Part shown: piece by piece, positions 44,696-53,368 of the stretch
Layout of the letters: each line of letters begins with the position of its first letter
Position numbering within the stretch: position 1 is the first letter of the stretch
DNA from: Bacteroidales bacterium UBA6397
Lineage (GTDB): Bacteria > Bacteroidota > Bacteroidia > Bacteroidales > UBA932
Reading direction: 5' to 3'
Length of the DNA: 64,000 nucleotides
NCBI GenBank assembly: GCA_002439875.1
Contig: DJQB01000030.1
Span: 38,045 to 102,044 of the forward strand
The notes under the pieces: generated by a model
What the model saw: the letters and a program-made list of their open reading frames with translations, nothing else
What the model was told of the DNA's origin: nothing
The model's database searches: none
Translations under genes and position numbers: made by a program

Positions 44696-46594
44696 ATGAA
44701 AAACAGATTCTTGACAATCACTCCACTGCTTGTGATGCTGGCGGGGTGCAACGGAATCGGTGGAAATGAGAACAATGGGCCTGGGTCGAAAGACTACGGG
44801 CCTATCGTTGTATTTTCACCGGAAGCGGCCGTCCAAGGCGAGATCATCTTAAAGATGAAGGCTGGCGCCGCTGACGCGACCCTCACAAGGGCGGGAGGCG
44901 TGACCTCAGGCAACACACAGATCGACAGGGTTCTGATGAATGTCGGCTCTGTAAGCTTCGAACGGTTGTTTCCTTCCTGCGGACGGTTCGAGGCACGGAC
45001 AAAAAAGGAAGGATTGGACAGGTGGTTCATAGCCAGGTACGATGAGACAATTCCAGCGAAGGAAGTCGCGGAAATGCTCTCTGGGTGCGACGGGGTGGAG
45101 GTGATTGAGTATTCCATCCCGACGGTCGCGGCGTCATATTCAAAGTCCACGACAGCCGAATATGAAGAGCCGGTCGCTACGAGGGCATATTCTTCGGCAA
45201 GGAATATTCCTTTCCCTTTCAATGAGAGCGTCCGCTCGCAGAGGATGCAGTGGCACTACAACAACCCGGGCAATGTCTATTCAAACTCCACTGTGGTGGG
45301 GGCTGACGCGGATGTCTATGCCGCTTGGCAACTCTGCACCGGTAACCCTGATGTTGTCGTCGCAGTTGTGGACCAGGGCGTCAAATACGACCATGAGGAC
45401 CTCGCGGCCAACATGTGGGTCAACAAGGGAGAGATTCCAGGCAACGGAATCGATGACGATGGCAACGGTTACATCGATGACGTGAACGGTTACAATTTCA
45501 CCGACAACAATGGCAAATTGACTTTCTCCTCGGAGAATATGCACGGGACACACGTCGCCGGCACCATCGCCGCGGTCAACAACAACGGAATCGGAGTCAA
45601 CGGGATAGCAGGTGGATCAGGCAACGGTGACGGAGTCAGAATCATGTCCTGCGAGACTCTTGGAGCATCGGAATCAGGAAACTCCGGTGGTGGACTAGGG
45701 GCACAGGTGCGCGCGATCAAGTACGCTGCCGACAACGGTGCGGTGATTTGTCAGAACAGTTGGGGCTACACAGCGGGATCGCTGTCCAAGAATGACTGGA
45801 CCAGAGGCAATTACTCAGCCCTTGCCGATGCCATCCACTATTTCATCAAGTACGCGGGACTGGACGAGAACGGAGAGCAGGAAGGCCCTATGGCCGGCGG
45901 AATCGTGATCTTCGCGGCGGGCAACGACGCTTCCAACGAACTCTCCTACCCAGCCTCGGATGAGGCTGTGGTCAGTGTGGCTGCCACATCCTGGCTCGGG
46001 ACACCGTCCTATTTCACTAACTACGGCAAATGGGTAAGCCTTTCCGCCCCTGGCGGTGACCTTTCCCTCAACTCAACCTACGGCGGAGTCTACAGCACAA
46101 GCGTGGCCGAGGACGGCGGCTCAGCCTACGAGGGAATCAACGGAACATCAATGGCTTGCCCGCATGTCTCCGGAGCCTGCGCACTCGCTGTCAGCTGGTA
46201 CTATGGAGAGGAGAAGAAAAAAGGCCTGACCAGCGAGATGCTGAAGGAAGCCCTGCTTTCAAGCGTCACCCCTGTCGATCCGTTCTGCGAGGCGCCGTAT
46301 TTCGGGAATATGGGAGCCGGCTCACTGGACACCTACCAGCTTCTGCTGGCCGTGAAGAAAGTCGCAATGATCCCGGATGTCACCGTCAGCCGGGGTGGCG
46401 AGACGAGTGTCAATCTCTCTGAATATTTCTACAAGACAGATGTGCTGACATATTCAGTGGCGGCGCAGGGAATAGTGGATGTGAGTCTCAAGGATAGCGT
46501 CCTGACAATCAAGGGCGTGTCCAAGGGCAAGACTGTAATCAGGATCACCGACGGCAACCAGTCCGTCAGGACCATAAACGTGACTGTGGAATGA
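44696..46594 (+). CDS. Subtilisin-like serine protease lipoprotein (S8)
   Basis: This 632-residue lipoprotein has its lipobox at Cys18 (VMLAGC). An N-terminal propeptide-like region (residues 40-140) precedes an S8 peptidase domain. The triad is visible: Asp in VVAVVDQGVKYDHEDL (near 225), His in HGTHVAGTIAA (near 285) and Ser in GTSMACPHVSGAC (near 484), plus an oxyanion Asn in IFAAGNDASNE. The C-terminal 80 residues form a beta domain (GGETSVNLSEYF, GKTVIRIT). Being anchored and co-transcribed with an importer, it probably cuts proteins at the cell surface. Its stop overlaps the start of the next gene by four bases (ATGA). Confidence 0.92.
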   Translation: MKNRFLTITPLLVMLAGCNGIGGNENNGPGSKDYGPIVVFSPEAAVQGEIILKMKAGAADATLTRAGGVTSGNTQIDRVLMNVGSVSFERLFPSCGRFEARTKKEGLDRWFIARYDETIPAKEVAEMLSGCDGVEVIEYSIPTVAASYSKSTTAEYEEPVATRAYSSARNIPFPFNESVRSQRMQWHYNNPGNVYSNSTVVGADADVYAAWQLCTGNPDVVVAVVDQGVKYDHEDLAANMWVNKGEIPGNGIDDDGNGYIDDVNGYNFTDNNGKLTFSSENMHGTHVAGTIAAVNNNGIGVNGIAGGSGNGDGVRIMSCETLGASESGNSGGGLGAQVRAIKYAADNGAVICQNSWGYTAGSLSKNDWTRGNYSALADAIHYFIKYAGLDENGEQEGPMAGGIVIFAAGNDASNELSYPASDEAVVSVAATSWLGTPSYFTNYGKWVSLSAPGGDLSLNSTYGGVYSTSVAEDGGSAYEGINGTSMACPHVSGACALAVSWYYGEEKKKGLTSEMLKEALLSSVTPVDPFCEAPYFGNMGAGSLDTYQLLLAVKKVAMIPDVTVSRGGETSVNLSEYFYKTDVLTYSVAAQGIVDVSLKDSVLTIKGVSKGKTVIRITDGNQSVRTINVTVE

Positions 46595-48522
46595 ACAAGA
46601 CTTCAAAAATTATAAAGTCAGCCATCATGATGGCTGCGCCATCTGTCCTCCTCCTGCTCGCAGGATGCGGTCAAGACACAAAGGAAGAGACTTTGAGCGA
46701 GACACTGAAGACACCTGAGGCAAAGGTCAGCGAGGTGACCGTTTCAGGCTTCCGCGTGGACTGGGGCAAGGTTTACGGAGCGGAGAACTACACCTACTCC
46801 CTCGACGGTGCCGAAGCGGACTCCACCAAGGCCTTGTCCGTGGCATTCACAGGTTTGGAGGCTGCCAAGGAGTATGTTGTCAGGCTACAGGCCGAACCAG
46901 CGAAAGGCAGCGCACGGACATCTTCCGAACCTGTCTATATCCACGTCCGCACCTCGGATGTGAGCCAGCTGGAAAAGCCGGAGATTACAGTAGGCAGCAC
47001 CTACGCATCCAAGACAATCATAAGCTGGAGCGTCATCCCCGGAGCCGGGAGTTATGAATATACCGTCGGCGACATCAGCGGGACGACGACAGACAACCGC
47101 GTGACACTTTCAAACCTGGCGAAGGGAACAGGCTATGTATTCACAGTCAAGGCCATCCCGGCTGAAAGCGGCAGCACGGCGTCGGAAACGGCCCAGACCA
47201 ACTTCACGACCTCGTCAGATGACGTGCCGGCCTTGCTGATCGTGCCGGAAAACACGCTTGCGGACGCGGTGGTGTTCGATGTCTATGCGACACCCGACGC
47301 GACATATTACTACGACGTTGTGTCGTCCTCGTCTCTGATGCAGTTTGATGAGGCGACCATCATCTCAAGATACAGGACAGCGATCATCGAATACGCTAAA
47401 AGCAAGGGCATCAGCCTCCAGCTCGCCATAGCCTCCGTCCTTAAGGTAGGTACAAACACCATAGGTGTGTCCAGCCTGGCCTCCGAGATGAGCTACGACA
47501 TCATCGCGTTCGGAATGGACTATGACGGCAATGTCACCACTGGCCTCTACACAAAACGGATCACCACGACAGCCACCGGCTGGTCCTCCGGCCCGAACTA
47601 CGGTGGAGCCGGCTGGTTCAATCAGAACTTCTACATAACCAACTCCTACTTGGGAATCTCTGGCTACGGATGGACAAACTCCGTCTGGACGACTTGGAAA
47701 GGGCAGGATGTCAAGAGCATCCGCTATCGTCTCCTGCCGACTTCAACATTCAACAAGGTTTTCAGCGATCCTTACGACAAGGAAGCCATCAAGACTTTCC
47801 TCAGGGACACTTCCTACAGCTACGCCGTCAAGCCGAACTATCTGGAACTTGTGAACTCCTCCAACGGCTACAACTCTGTGACACCTTGCAACTCCGGAGT
47901 GTCATACACAATGTCCGCGCTTGCGACATCCGCATCCGGCGAGGAGGAACTGACCGTCAACTCCATCACGACCAAGACAACAAGCAAGGCCTACACATGG
48001 TTCTCGCTCGCGGCGCTGGTCAACGAGAAGTACGGACCTACCTCCAACACAATCGCATGTGTGCTGAAAGGAGTAGGAATCGAATCCGGAAAGCTGATTA
48101 TAATAAAGAGTTCAGCCTTGGCAGACATTCCTGAGACCTCATACCAGGCTCTTATCGCGGACAAAGGCACCGATTTGAAGGAGTCATACATAGAATACAT
48201 CAATGGAGACGGTCTCGCTCTGCTTGTCGGCGCCGAGCCGCAGACATCCTACACAGTCATGGCCACTGTGGTGAACAAGGCCGGCGACAAACTGACCAGA
48301 CACGCGTCTGTGACCACAACAGCCGCAGAAAGCGCCACTTCGGTCAGAACAAGGGCAAACGTCAACTTCGAGAATCTTGCCGTGAACGCCGAAGCGTCCC
48401 CTGTCGGATTGAGGCTTGACGGAGTGGAAGCCATTCCTGTCCTTGAGACACAAGCCTCGGCAGAAGATCTTTGGACAATCATCCACAACATGAACATACT
48501 CGGAACAAATTATGAAAAATAG
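46591..48522 (+). CDS. Surface lipoprotein with FN3-like domains
   Basis: This 643-residue lipoprotein has its lipobox at about Cys26 (LLLLAGC). Two fibronectin type III-like domains (residues 38-120 and 125-215) show paired FRVDWGKVYGAENYTYSL and KTIISWSVIPGAGSYEYTV strands and the ending VHVRTS/TNFTTS pattern. The remaining 430 residues are large and unassigned, with many Tyr, Ser and Thr. Its start overlaps the protease stop, and its own stop overlaps the susC start by 11 bases, so translation is probably coupled across the three genes. It is likely a surface binding protein. Confidence 0.8.
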   Translation: MNKTSKIIKSAIMMAAPSVLLLLAGCGQDTKEETLSETLKTPEAKVSEVTVSGFRVDWGKVYGAENYTYSLDGAEADSTKALSVAFTGLEAAKEYVVRLQAEPAKGSARTSSEPVYIHVRTSDVSQLEKPEITVGSTYASKTIISWSVIPGAGSYEYTVGDISGTTTDNRVTLSNLAKGTGYVFTVKAIPAESGSTASETAQTNFTTSSDDVPALLIVPENTLADAVVFDVYATPDATYYYDVVSSSSLMQFDEATIISRYRTAIIEYAKSKGISLQLAIASVLKVGTNTIGVSSLASEMSYDIIAFGMDYDGNVTTGLYTKRITTTATGWSSGPNYGGAGWFNQNFYITNSYLGISGYGWTNSVWTTWKGQDVKSIRYRLLPTSTFNKVFSDPYDKEAIKTFLRDTSYSYAVKPNYLELVNSSNGYNSVTPCNSGVSYTMSALATSASGEEELTVNSITTKTTSKAYTWFSLAALVNEKYGPTSNTIACVLKGVGIESGKLIIIKSSALADIPETSYQALIADKGTDLKESYIEYINGDGLALLVGAEPQTSYTVMATVVNKAGDKLTRHASVTTTAAESATSVRTRANVNFENLAVNAEASPVGLRLDGVEAIPVLETQASAEDLWTIIHNMNILGTNYEK

Positions 48523-51500
48523 CATAAAGAGAGCAATCACCGCAACTTTTCTGTCCTTTCTATGCGTTCTTTCGGCCACGGCCCAGAACATAAATGTAAA
48601 AGGAAAGGTCACCGACAGCGGCAACTTTCCGCTTGTCGGAGTGGGGGTCTTCATCGAAGGCACCACGACCGGCACGGTCACAAGCGCTGACGGAACCTGG
48701 TCGATTTTCGGGATTCCGTCCGACGCCGTGCTTACATTCTCAAGCATCGGTTATGTCACCCAAAAAATACATGTTGCGGGCAAGTCTGTGATTGATGTGG
48801 TTCTTCAGGAGGACACAATTGACGACGAGATAGGTGAGGTCATGGTTGTCGCCTACGGCACGGCCAAGAAAAGCAGTTTCACCGGCTCGGCCTCCGTCGT
48901 GAAAGGTGACGAACTCCAGAAAAGGGTCACCGGCAACATCACCAAATCCATAGAAGGCACCGTGGCCGGACTTCAGGTCACCTCAGGAGGCGGGCAGCCT
49001 GGCGAGGGAGCCTCGATCATGATCCGAGGCATCGGCTCCATCAACGCTGTCTCAACACCTCTGTACGTTGTGGACGGAATCCCTTACGACGGCTCTCTCA
49101 GTGCCATCAACCCAGCTGACATCGAGTCACTTACCGTCCTCAAGGACGCGTCGGCCGGCGCGCTTTATGGAGCGAGAGGAGCCAACGGTGTCATAGTCAT
49201 CACCACCAAGAAAGGCAGCGGCGAACGTTCGGTCGTCAGTTACAAGGGCAGTGCCGGAATCGCCTCACGTTCCCTTAAGCGTTACGACCTCGTGGGCATG
49301 GACGATTTCATCGAACTAACCTATGAGTCCCTCAGGAACAGCGCGCAGTACAGCACCGGAATGGATTTCGAGGGCGCCAGCGCCTATGCGGCAGCCAACC
49401 TCGGCCAGACCATCGGCGGTCTGAAGAATCCGGAATATTACAACCCGTACAAGAACTACACATGGTCAACGGTGATTGACCCTGCCACAGGCAAAATAAA
49501 GGACGGTGCGGTTGCGGCTTGGGACGAGAACTGGATGGACGAGATCAGCGACAACGCCGCCCTGCGCACGGAGCACATCTTCTCCGTGAACGGAGCGACC
49601 GAGAAAATCAACTACCTCATCTCGATGGGTTACTACAAGGAGAACGGTATCCTCCAAAACACGGACTTCAACCGCTACACCGGCAGGGTAAATGTGGACT
49701 CCCAGGCGAACTCATGGATGAAGGTCGGAATGAGCGCCAACTACTCGCACACCAAAGCCGACTACCAGAACTTTTCCGGCTCGTCAACGTCCAACGTCTG
49801 GTACACGGCGCAGTTCATGGCACCAGTCTATCCTGTCTATCTAAAGGACATGGAGGGAAACAACGTCCTGGACGAGGCTGGAAACCTTCAGTATGAATAT
49901 GGTGACGAGGATGACAACGGCTACGCCAACCGTCCTGTCGCCCAGGGATTCAACTCAAAGGCAGAACTCTACAACAACAAGGCGTACTACTACCGCAACA
50001 CCTTGTCGGCCAGATCGTACATCACATTGGGCACGACAAGGAAGGAAGCCCTTCTATACGGCCTGCGGCTGACTGCGAACCTGGGAACTGATTTCAATGA
50101 CTACCAGCGTACCGTCACAAACGACAAGTACCACGGCAACGCTGCCGACCAGGGAGGCCGTCTGAGCAAGACCAACACCCGCACCCTCAGCTACACCTTC
50201 AACCAAATCCTGAACTACGACCGCTCGTTCTCCGACCACGACATCAAAGTTCTCCTCGGCCACGAGTACTACCGCTACAGGTTCAACTACGCGATGGGAG
50301 AGAAGACCGGAATCATGGACGGCATCGACGAGCTCGATCCGGCGGTCACAACTTCCGGCAACTCCAGCTACTCGAACAACTACGCCATCGAGTCATGGTT
50401 CACAAGACTGAACTACGGATTCAGGGACCGCTACTATTTCGACGCGAGCTGGCGTACCGACGGTTCCTCCAGATTCTACCGTACTGACCGGTGGGGTAAC
50501 TTCTGGTCGGTAGGAGCTTCCTGGAGACTCTCTCAGGAAAAGTTCATGGAGCGGTTCTCCTCATGGCTGGGCAACCTGACCCTCAAGGCTTCCTATGGAG
50601 TGCAGGGCAACGACAACCTCGGAACCTATTACGCATGGCAAGGCCTTTACGACTACACATGGGCCAACGGAAGCGAGGCCGGCGCCTTCGCCTCCAAGCT
50701 TGAGAACAAGGCTATCACTTGGGAGAAGAACGGCAACCTCAACACCGGAATCGAGGCATCTCTCTTCGGAGGGAAGGTGACTTTCACCGCTGAATATTAC
50801 AACCGCAACACCCGTGACATGCTTCTTGAGAACCCACTGGCCATCTCGACCGGATTCACCGGTTACGATGCCAATGTGGGATCGATGAGAAACCAGGGTT
50901 TCGAGTTCTCCGGAAGGATAAACATCATCGACAGGCCGAAATTCAGGTGGGATGCCAACGCGATGGCCTCGCTGAACCGCAACAGGGTCACAAGCCTAAC
51001 ATCCTCACAGGACTTCATCAGCTCCGGTGCCTCGGTCATCGAGGTCGGCAAGCCGATCTACACATTCTACCTTTCCAAGACAGCGGGAGTCGATCCGGCA
51101 ACCGGAAAGCGCCTCTACTACGCCTACTGGAAGAGAGGTGTGGACGAGACCGGAGCAGTCAGCAATGTCAGGTGTGATGAATATGTGACCGACAACGTCT
51201 CCCTCGCCTCCCTGAGCAAGTACTACATGGGAAGCCGCGAGCCTGCCGTGTCCGGAAGCCTTGGATCGAGCTTCGTGATATTCAAGAACATCGACCTGTC
51301 CTTCCTGACAACCTGGTCAATCGGAGGCAAGGTCTATGACGGGCTGTATTCGGGAACAATGAATGTGCAGTACGCCGGCAACAACTGGCACAAGAATGTC
51401 CTGCGGAGATGGCAGAAGCCTGGTGACGTTACGGATGTCCCAATGGTGGAGATAGGAGGATCAGCCCCGGCGAATGACTCCGCCCTCATCAACGCATCAT

Positions 51501-51718
51501 ATTTCGCCATCAAGAACATCACGTTTGGCTACACGTTCCCTAAGAACTGGCTCTCCAAGATGGAGATCAGCGCCCTGAGGCTCTTCATAACCGCCGACAA
51601 CATCGTCATGTTCAACCATCTCGACGGAATGGACCCCCAGTACAACTTCACGGGCAGCGTGTCATATTCCTACACCCCGTCAAGAGCGATAGTGGCAGGC
51701 ATCGACATTCAATTCTAG
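48512..51718 (+). CDS. SusC/RagA-type TonB-dependent receptor of the surface operon
   Basis: This 1068-residue outer membrane importer has a signal peptide ending in SATAQN. A carboxypeptidase-regulatory-like domain follows (GKVTDSGNFPLVGVGVFIEG, LTFSSIGY), then a SusC linker (EVMVVAYGTAKKS), the plug (LYVVDGIPY, LYGARGANGVIVITTKKG) and the barrel, which ends VAGIDIQF. It shares no close sequence with the two other SusC proteins here beyond family motifs. With no glycanase in the operon but a protease two genes upstream, a peptide or glycopeptide cargo, as in the RagAB system, is a reasonable inference. Confidence 0.95.
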   Translation: MKNSIKRAITATFLSFLCVLSATAQNINVKGKVTDSGNFPLVGVGVFIEGTTTGTVTSADGTWSIFGIPSDAVLTFSSIGYVTQKIHVAGKSVIDVVLQEDTIDDEIGEVMVVAYGTAKKSSFTGSASVVKGDELQKRVTGNITKSIEGTVAGLQVTSGGGQPGEGASIMIRGIGSINAVSTPLYVVDGIPYDGSLSAINPADIESLTVLKDASAGALYGARGANGVIVITTKKGSGERSVVSYKGSAGIASRSLKRYDLVGMDDFIELTYESLRNSAQYSTGMDFEGASAYAAANLGQTIGGLKNPEYYNPYKNYTWSTVIDPATGKIKDGAVAAWDENWMDEISDNAALRTEHIFSVNGATEKINYLISMGYYKENGILQNTDFNRYTGRVNVDSQANSWMKVGMSANYSHTKADYQNFSGSSTSNVWYTAQFMAPVYPVYLKDMEGNNVLDEAGNLQYEYGDEDDNGYANRPVAQGFNSKAELYNNKAYYYRNTLSARSYITLGTTRKEALLYGLRLTANLGTDFNDYQRTVTNDKYHGNAADQGGRLSKTNTRTLSYTFNQILNYDRSFSDHDIKVLLGHEYYRYRFNYAMGEKTGIMDGIDELDPAVTTSGNSSYSNNYAIESWFTRLNYGFRDRYYFDASWRTDGSSRFYRTDRWGNFWSVGASWRLSQEKFMERFSSWLGNLTLKASYGVQGNDNLGTYYAWQGLYDYTWANGSEAGAFASKLENKAITWEKNGNLNTGIEASLFGGKVTFTAEYYNRNTRDMLLENPLAISTGFTGYDANVGSMRNQGFEFSGRINIIDRPKFRWDANAMASLNRNRVTSLTSSQDFISSGASVIEVGKPIYTFYLSKTAGVDPATGKRLYYAYWKRGVDETGAVSNVRCDEYVTDNVSLASLSKYYMGSREPAVSGSLGSSFVIFKNIDLSFLTTWSIGGKVYDGLYSGTMNVQYAGNNWHKNVLRRWQKPGDVTDVPMVEIGGSAPANDSALINASYFAIKNITFGYTFPKNWLSKMEISALRLFITADNIVMFNHLDGMDPQYNFTGSVSYSYTPSRAIVAGIDIQF

Positions 51719-51729
51719 GAGGATATTCA

Positions 51730-53286
51730 ATGAAAAAGAGATTATATATTCTTGCGGCACTCGCCATCGCTTCAGTTTCCTGCGACAGCGACATGCTTGA
51801 GTTCAACCCGACTGATTCGGGCTCAGGAGAGGAGTTGATGAAGGAAGCGTCCACAGCCATCTCCTCCATCAACGGAATCTACCGTTCGATGTGGACCGCC
51901 GGATGGTCAACCTCCGGCAACACTCACCAGTGTTTCGGCATAGCCGCTTACAACCTCGCCCAGGAGATGATGGGGGACGACCTCATCATGCAATCCCAAG
52001 GCAACGGCTGGTTCTGGTACGACCATGTCTACAACGTAAAGAACCAGTACACATCCACAGCGTTCAGGTCCTACGATGTCTGGTATGCAAACTACAAGTG
52101 GATAGCCAATGCCAACAGCGTCATCTCCGCCAAAGGGACAATGGGAGGAGGTTCCGCTGATGTGTCCTATGTCGTGGGACAGGCCTACGCCATCAGGGCA
52201 CTCTCCTACCTCAACCTTGCGACTTGGTTCGCCAGGGCACCATACAACCCGATGACGGACAAGTACCGCTGGAGCGACCCGGGAGTGCCTGTTTACACCG
52301 AACCGACCTCAATCGGTACGGAAGGCAAGCCAAGGGAGAACCTTGAAGTCGTTTACAAACAGATTGACTCCGACATCGACTCGGCCATCGTGCGTCTATC
52401 CAAAGGAGAGGCATCGACTCTGAACAAAGGCAACAAATCCCACATCAATGAATATGTCGCTTTGGGGATCAAATCCCGCGCATGCCTCGCCGAAGGAGAC
52501 TGGGAGGGTGCCTACAAGGCGGCATCCCGGGTCATTGACGGAGGAGTCTACGAGATAGGAGGTGAGAATGAGCTTATGGGAGGAATGAACTCCATCAGTT
52601 ACGGCAACGTGATGTGGGGGGCCGGAATCGAGACTTCCGAACAGTCCGGAGCCTACGCCGGATTCTTCACCCACATGGACAACACCGACGGAGCCTACGC
52701 CAAGTCCGCTCCGAAGCTGATCAACAAGCAGCTCTACAATCATATCGGCTCAGGCGACATCCGTCTCAGATGGTGGGATCCGACTGACAAGGAGTCTCCT
52801 TACGTCTCGAAGAAGTTCGCATTCTCCAATGTCCAGTCATGGCTCGGAGACTACATCTACATGAGGGTCGAGGAGATGTACTTCACGGCCGCCGAGGCCG
52901 CGCTCAGGCTCGGAAACCAGGATGAGGCGCGCGACCTGATGAACAAGGTGATGGCGAAGAGAAACCCTAAGTACAATGCCTACAACTACTCTGGCGCCTA
53001 CCTCGGGGCGACCACGACCACATGGACTGGTTCTCTACTCGAGAACATACTGATCCAGAGGCGGGTGGAGCTTTGGGGTGAATATGGCCGCGTCTTCGAC
53101 GTGCGCCGCACCGGCCAGGGCATCGACCGCCGCACCGAGGATGGATTCGCCGAGGAATGCATCTCAGCCATGAAGAGGAACGGCATCGACCTCACCAAAT
53201 CCGACACCTACGATTGGGTGCTGACAATACCTAAGGACGAGCTCGACGCCAATCCTAACATCAACGAGGAGGATCAGAACCCTTAG
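51730..53286 (+). CDS. SusD/RagB-type lipoprotein of the surface operon
   Basis: This 518-residue lipoprotein starts 11 bases after susC. The lipobox is at Cys18 (ASVSC), followed by DSDMLEFNPTD, which carries acidic residues near the lipidated Cys as in surface-exported lipoproteins of the phylum. TPR-like helices follow, then the family C-terminal motif ILIQRRVELWGEYGRVFDVRR. It forms the SusCD pair of this operon. The binding pocket is rich in Tyr and Trp (NGWFWYDHVYN), but specificity cannot be read. Confidence 0.93.
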   Translation: MKKRLYILAALAIASVSCDSDMLEFNPTDSGSGEELMKEASTAISSINGIYRSMWTAGWSTSGNTHQCFGIAAYNLAQEMMGDDLIMQSQGNGWFWYDHVYNVKNQYTSTAFRSYDVWYANYKWIANANSVISAKGTMGGGSADVSYVVGQAYAIRALSYLNLATWFARAPYNPMTDKYRWSDPGVPVYTEPTSIGTEGKPRENLEVVYKQIDSDIDSAIVRLSKGEASTLNKGNKSHINEYVALGIKSRACLAEGDWEGAYKAASRVIDGGVYEIGGENELMGGMNSISYGNVMWGAGIETSEQSGAYAGFFTHMDNTDGAYAKSAPKLINKQLYNHIGSGDIRLRWWDPTDKESPYVSKKFAFSNVQSWLGDYIYMRVEEMYFTAAEAALRLGNQDEARDLMNKVMAKRNPKYNAYNYSGAYLGATTTTWTGSLLENILIQRRVELWGEYGRVFDVRRTGQGIDRRTEDGFAEECISAMKRNGIDLTKSDTYDWVLTIPKDELDANPNINEEDQNP

Positions 53287-53368
53287 CGGCATTGAAGAAT
53301 CCTTAACCACACTTGACCTATATGGCACAGGTGTTTGTTCAATGGTTACTTAACAGTATTTAGACAAA

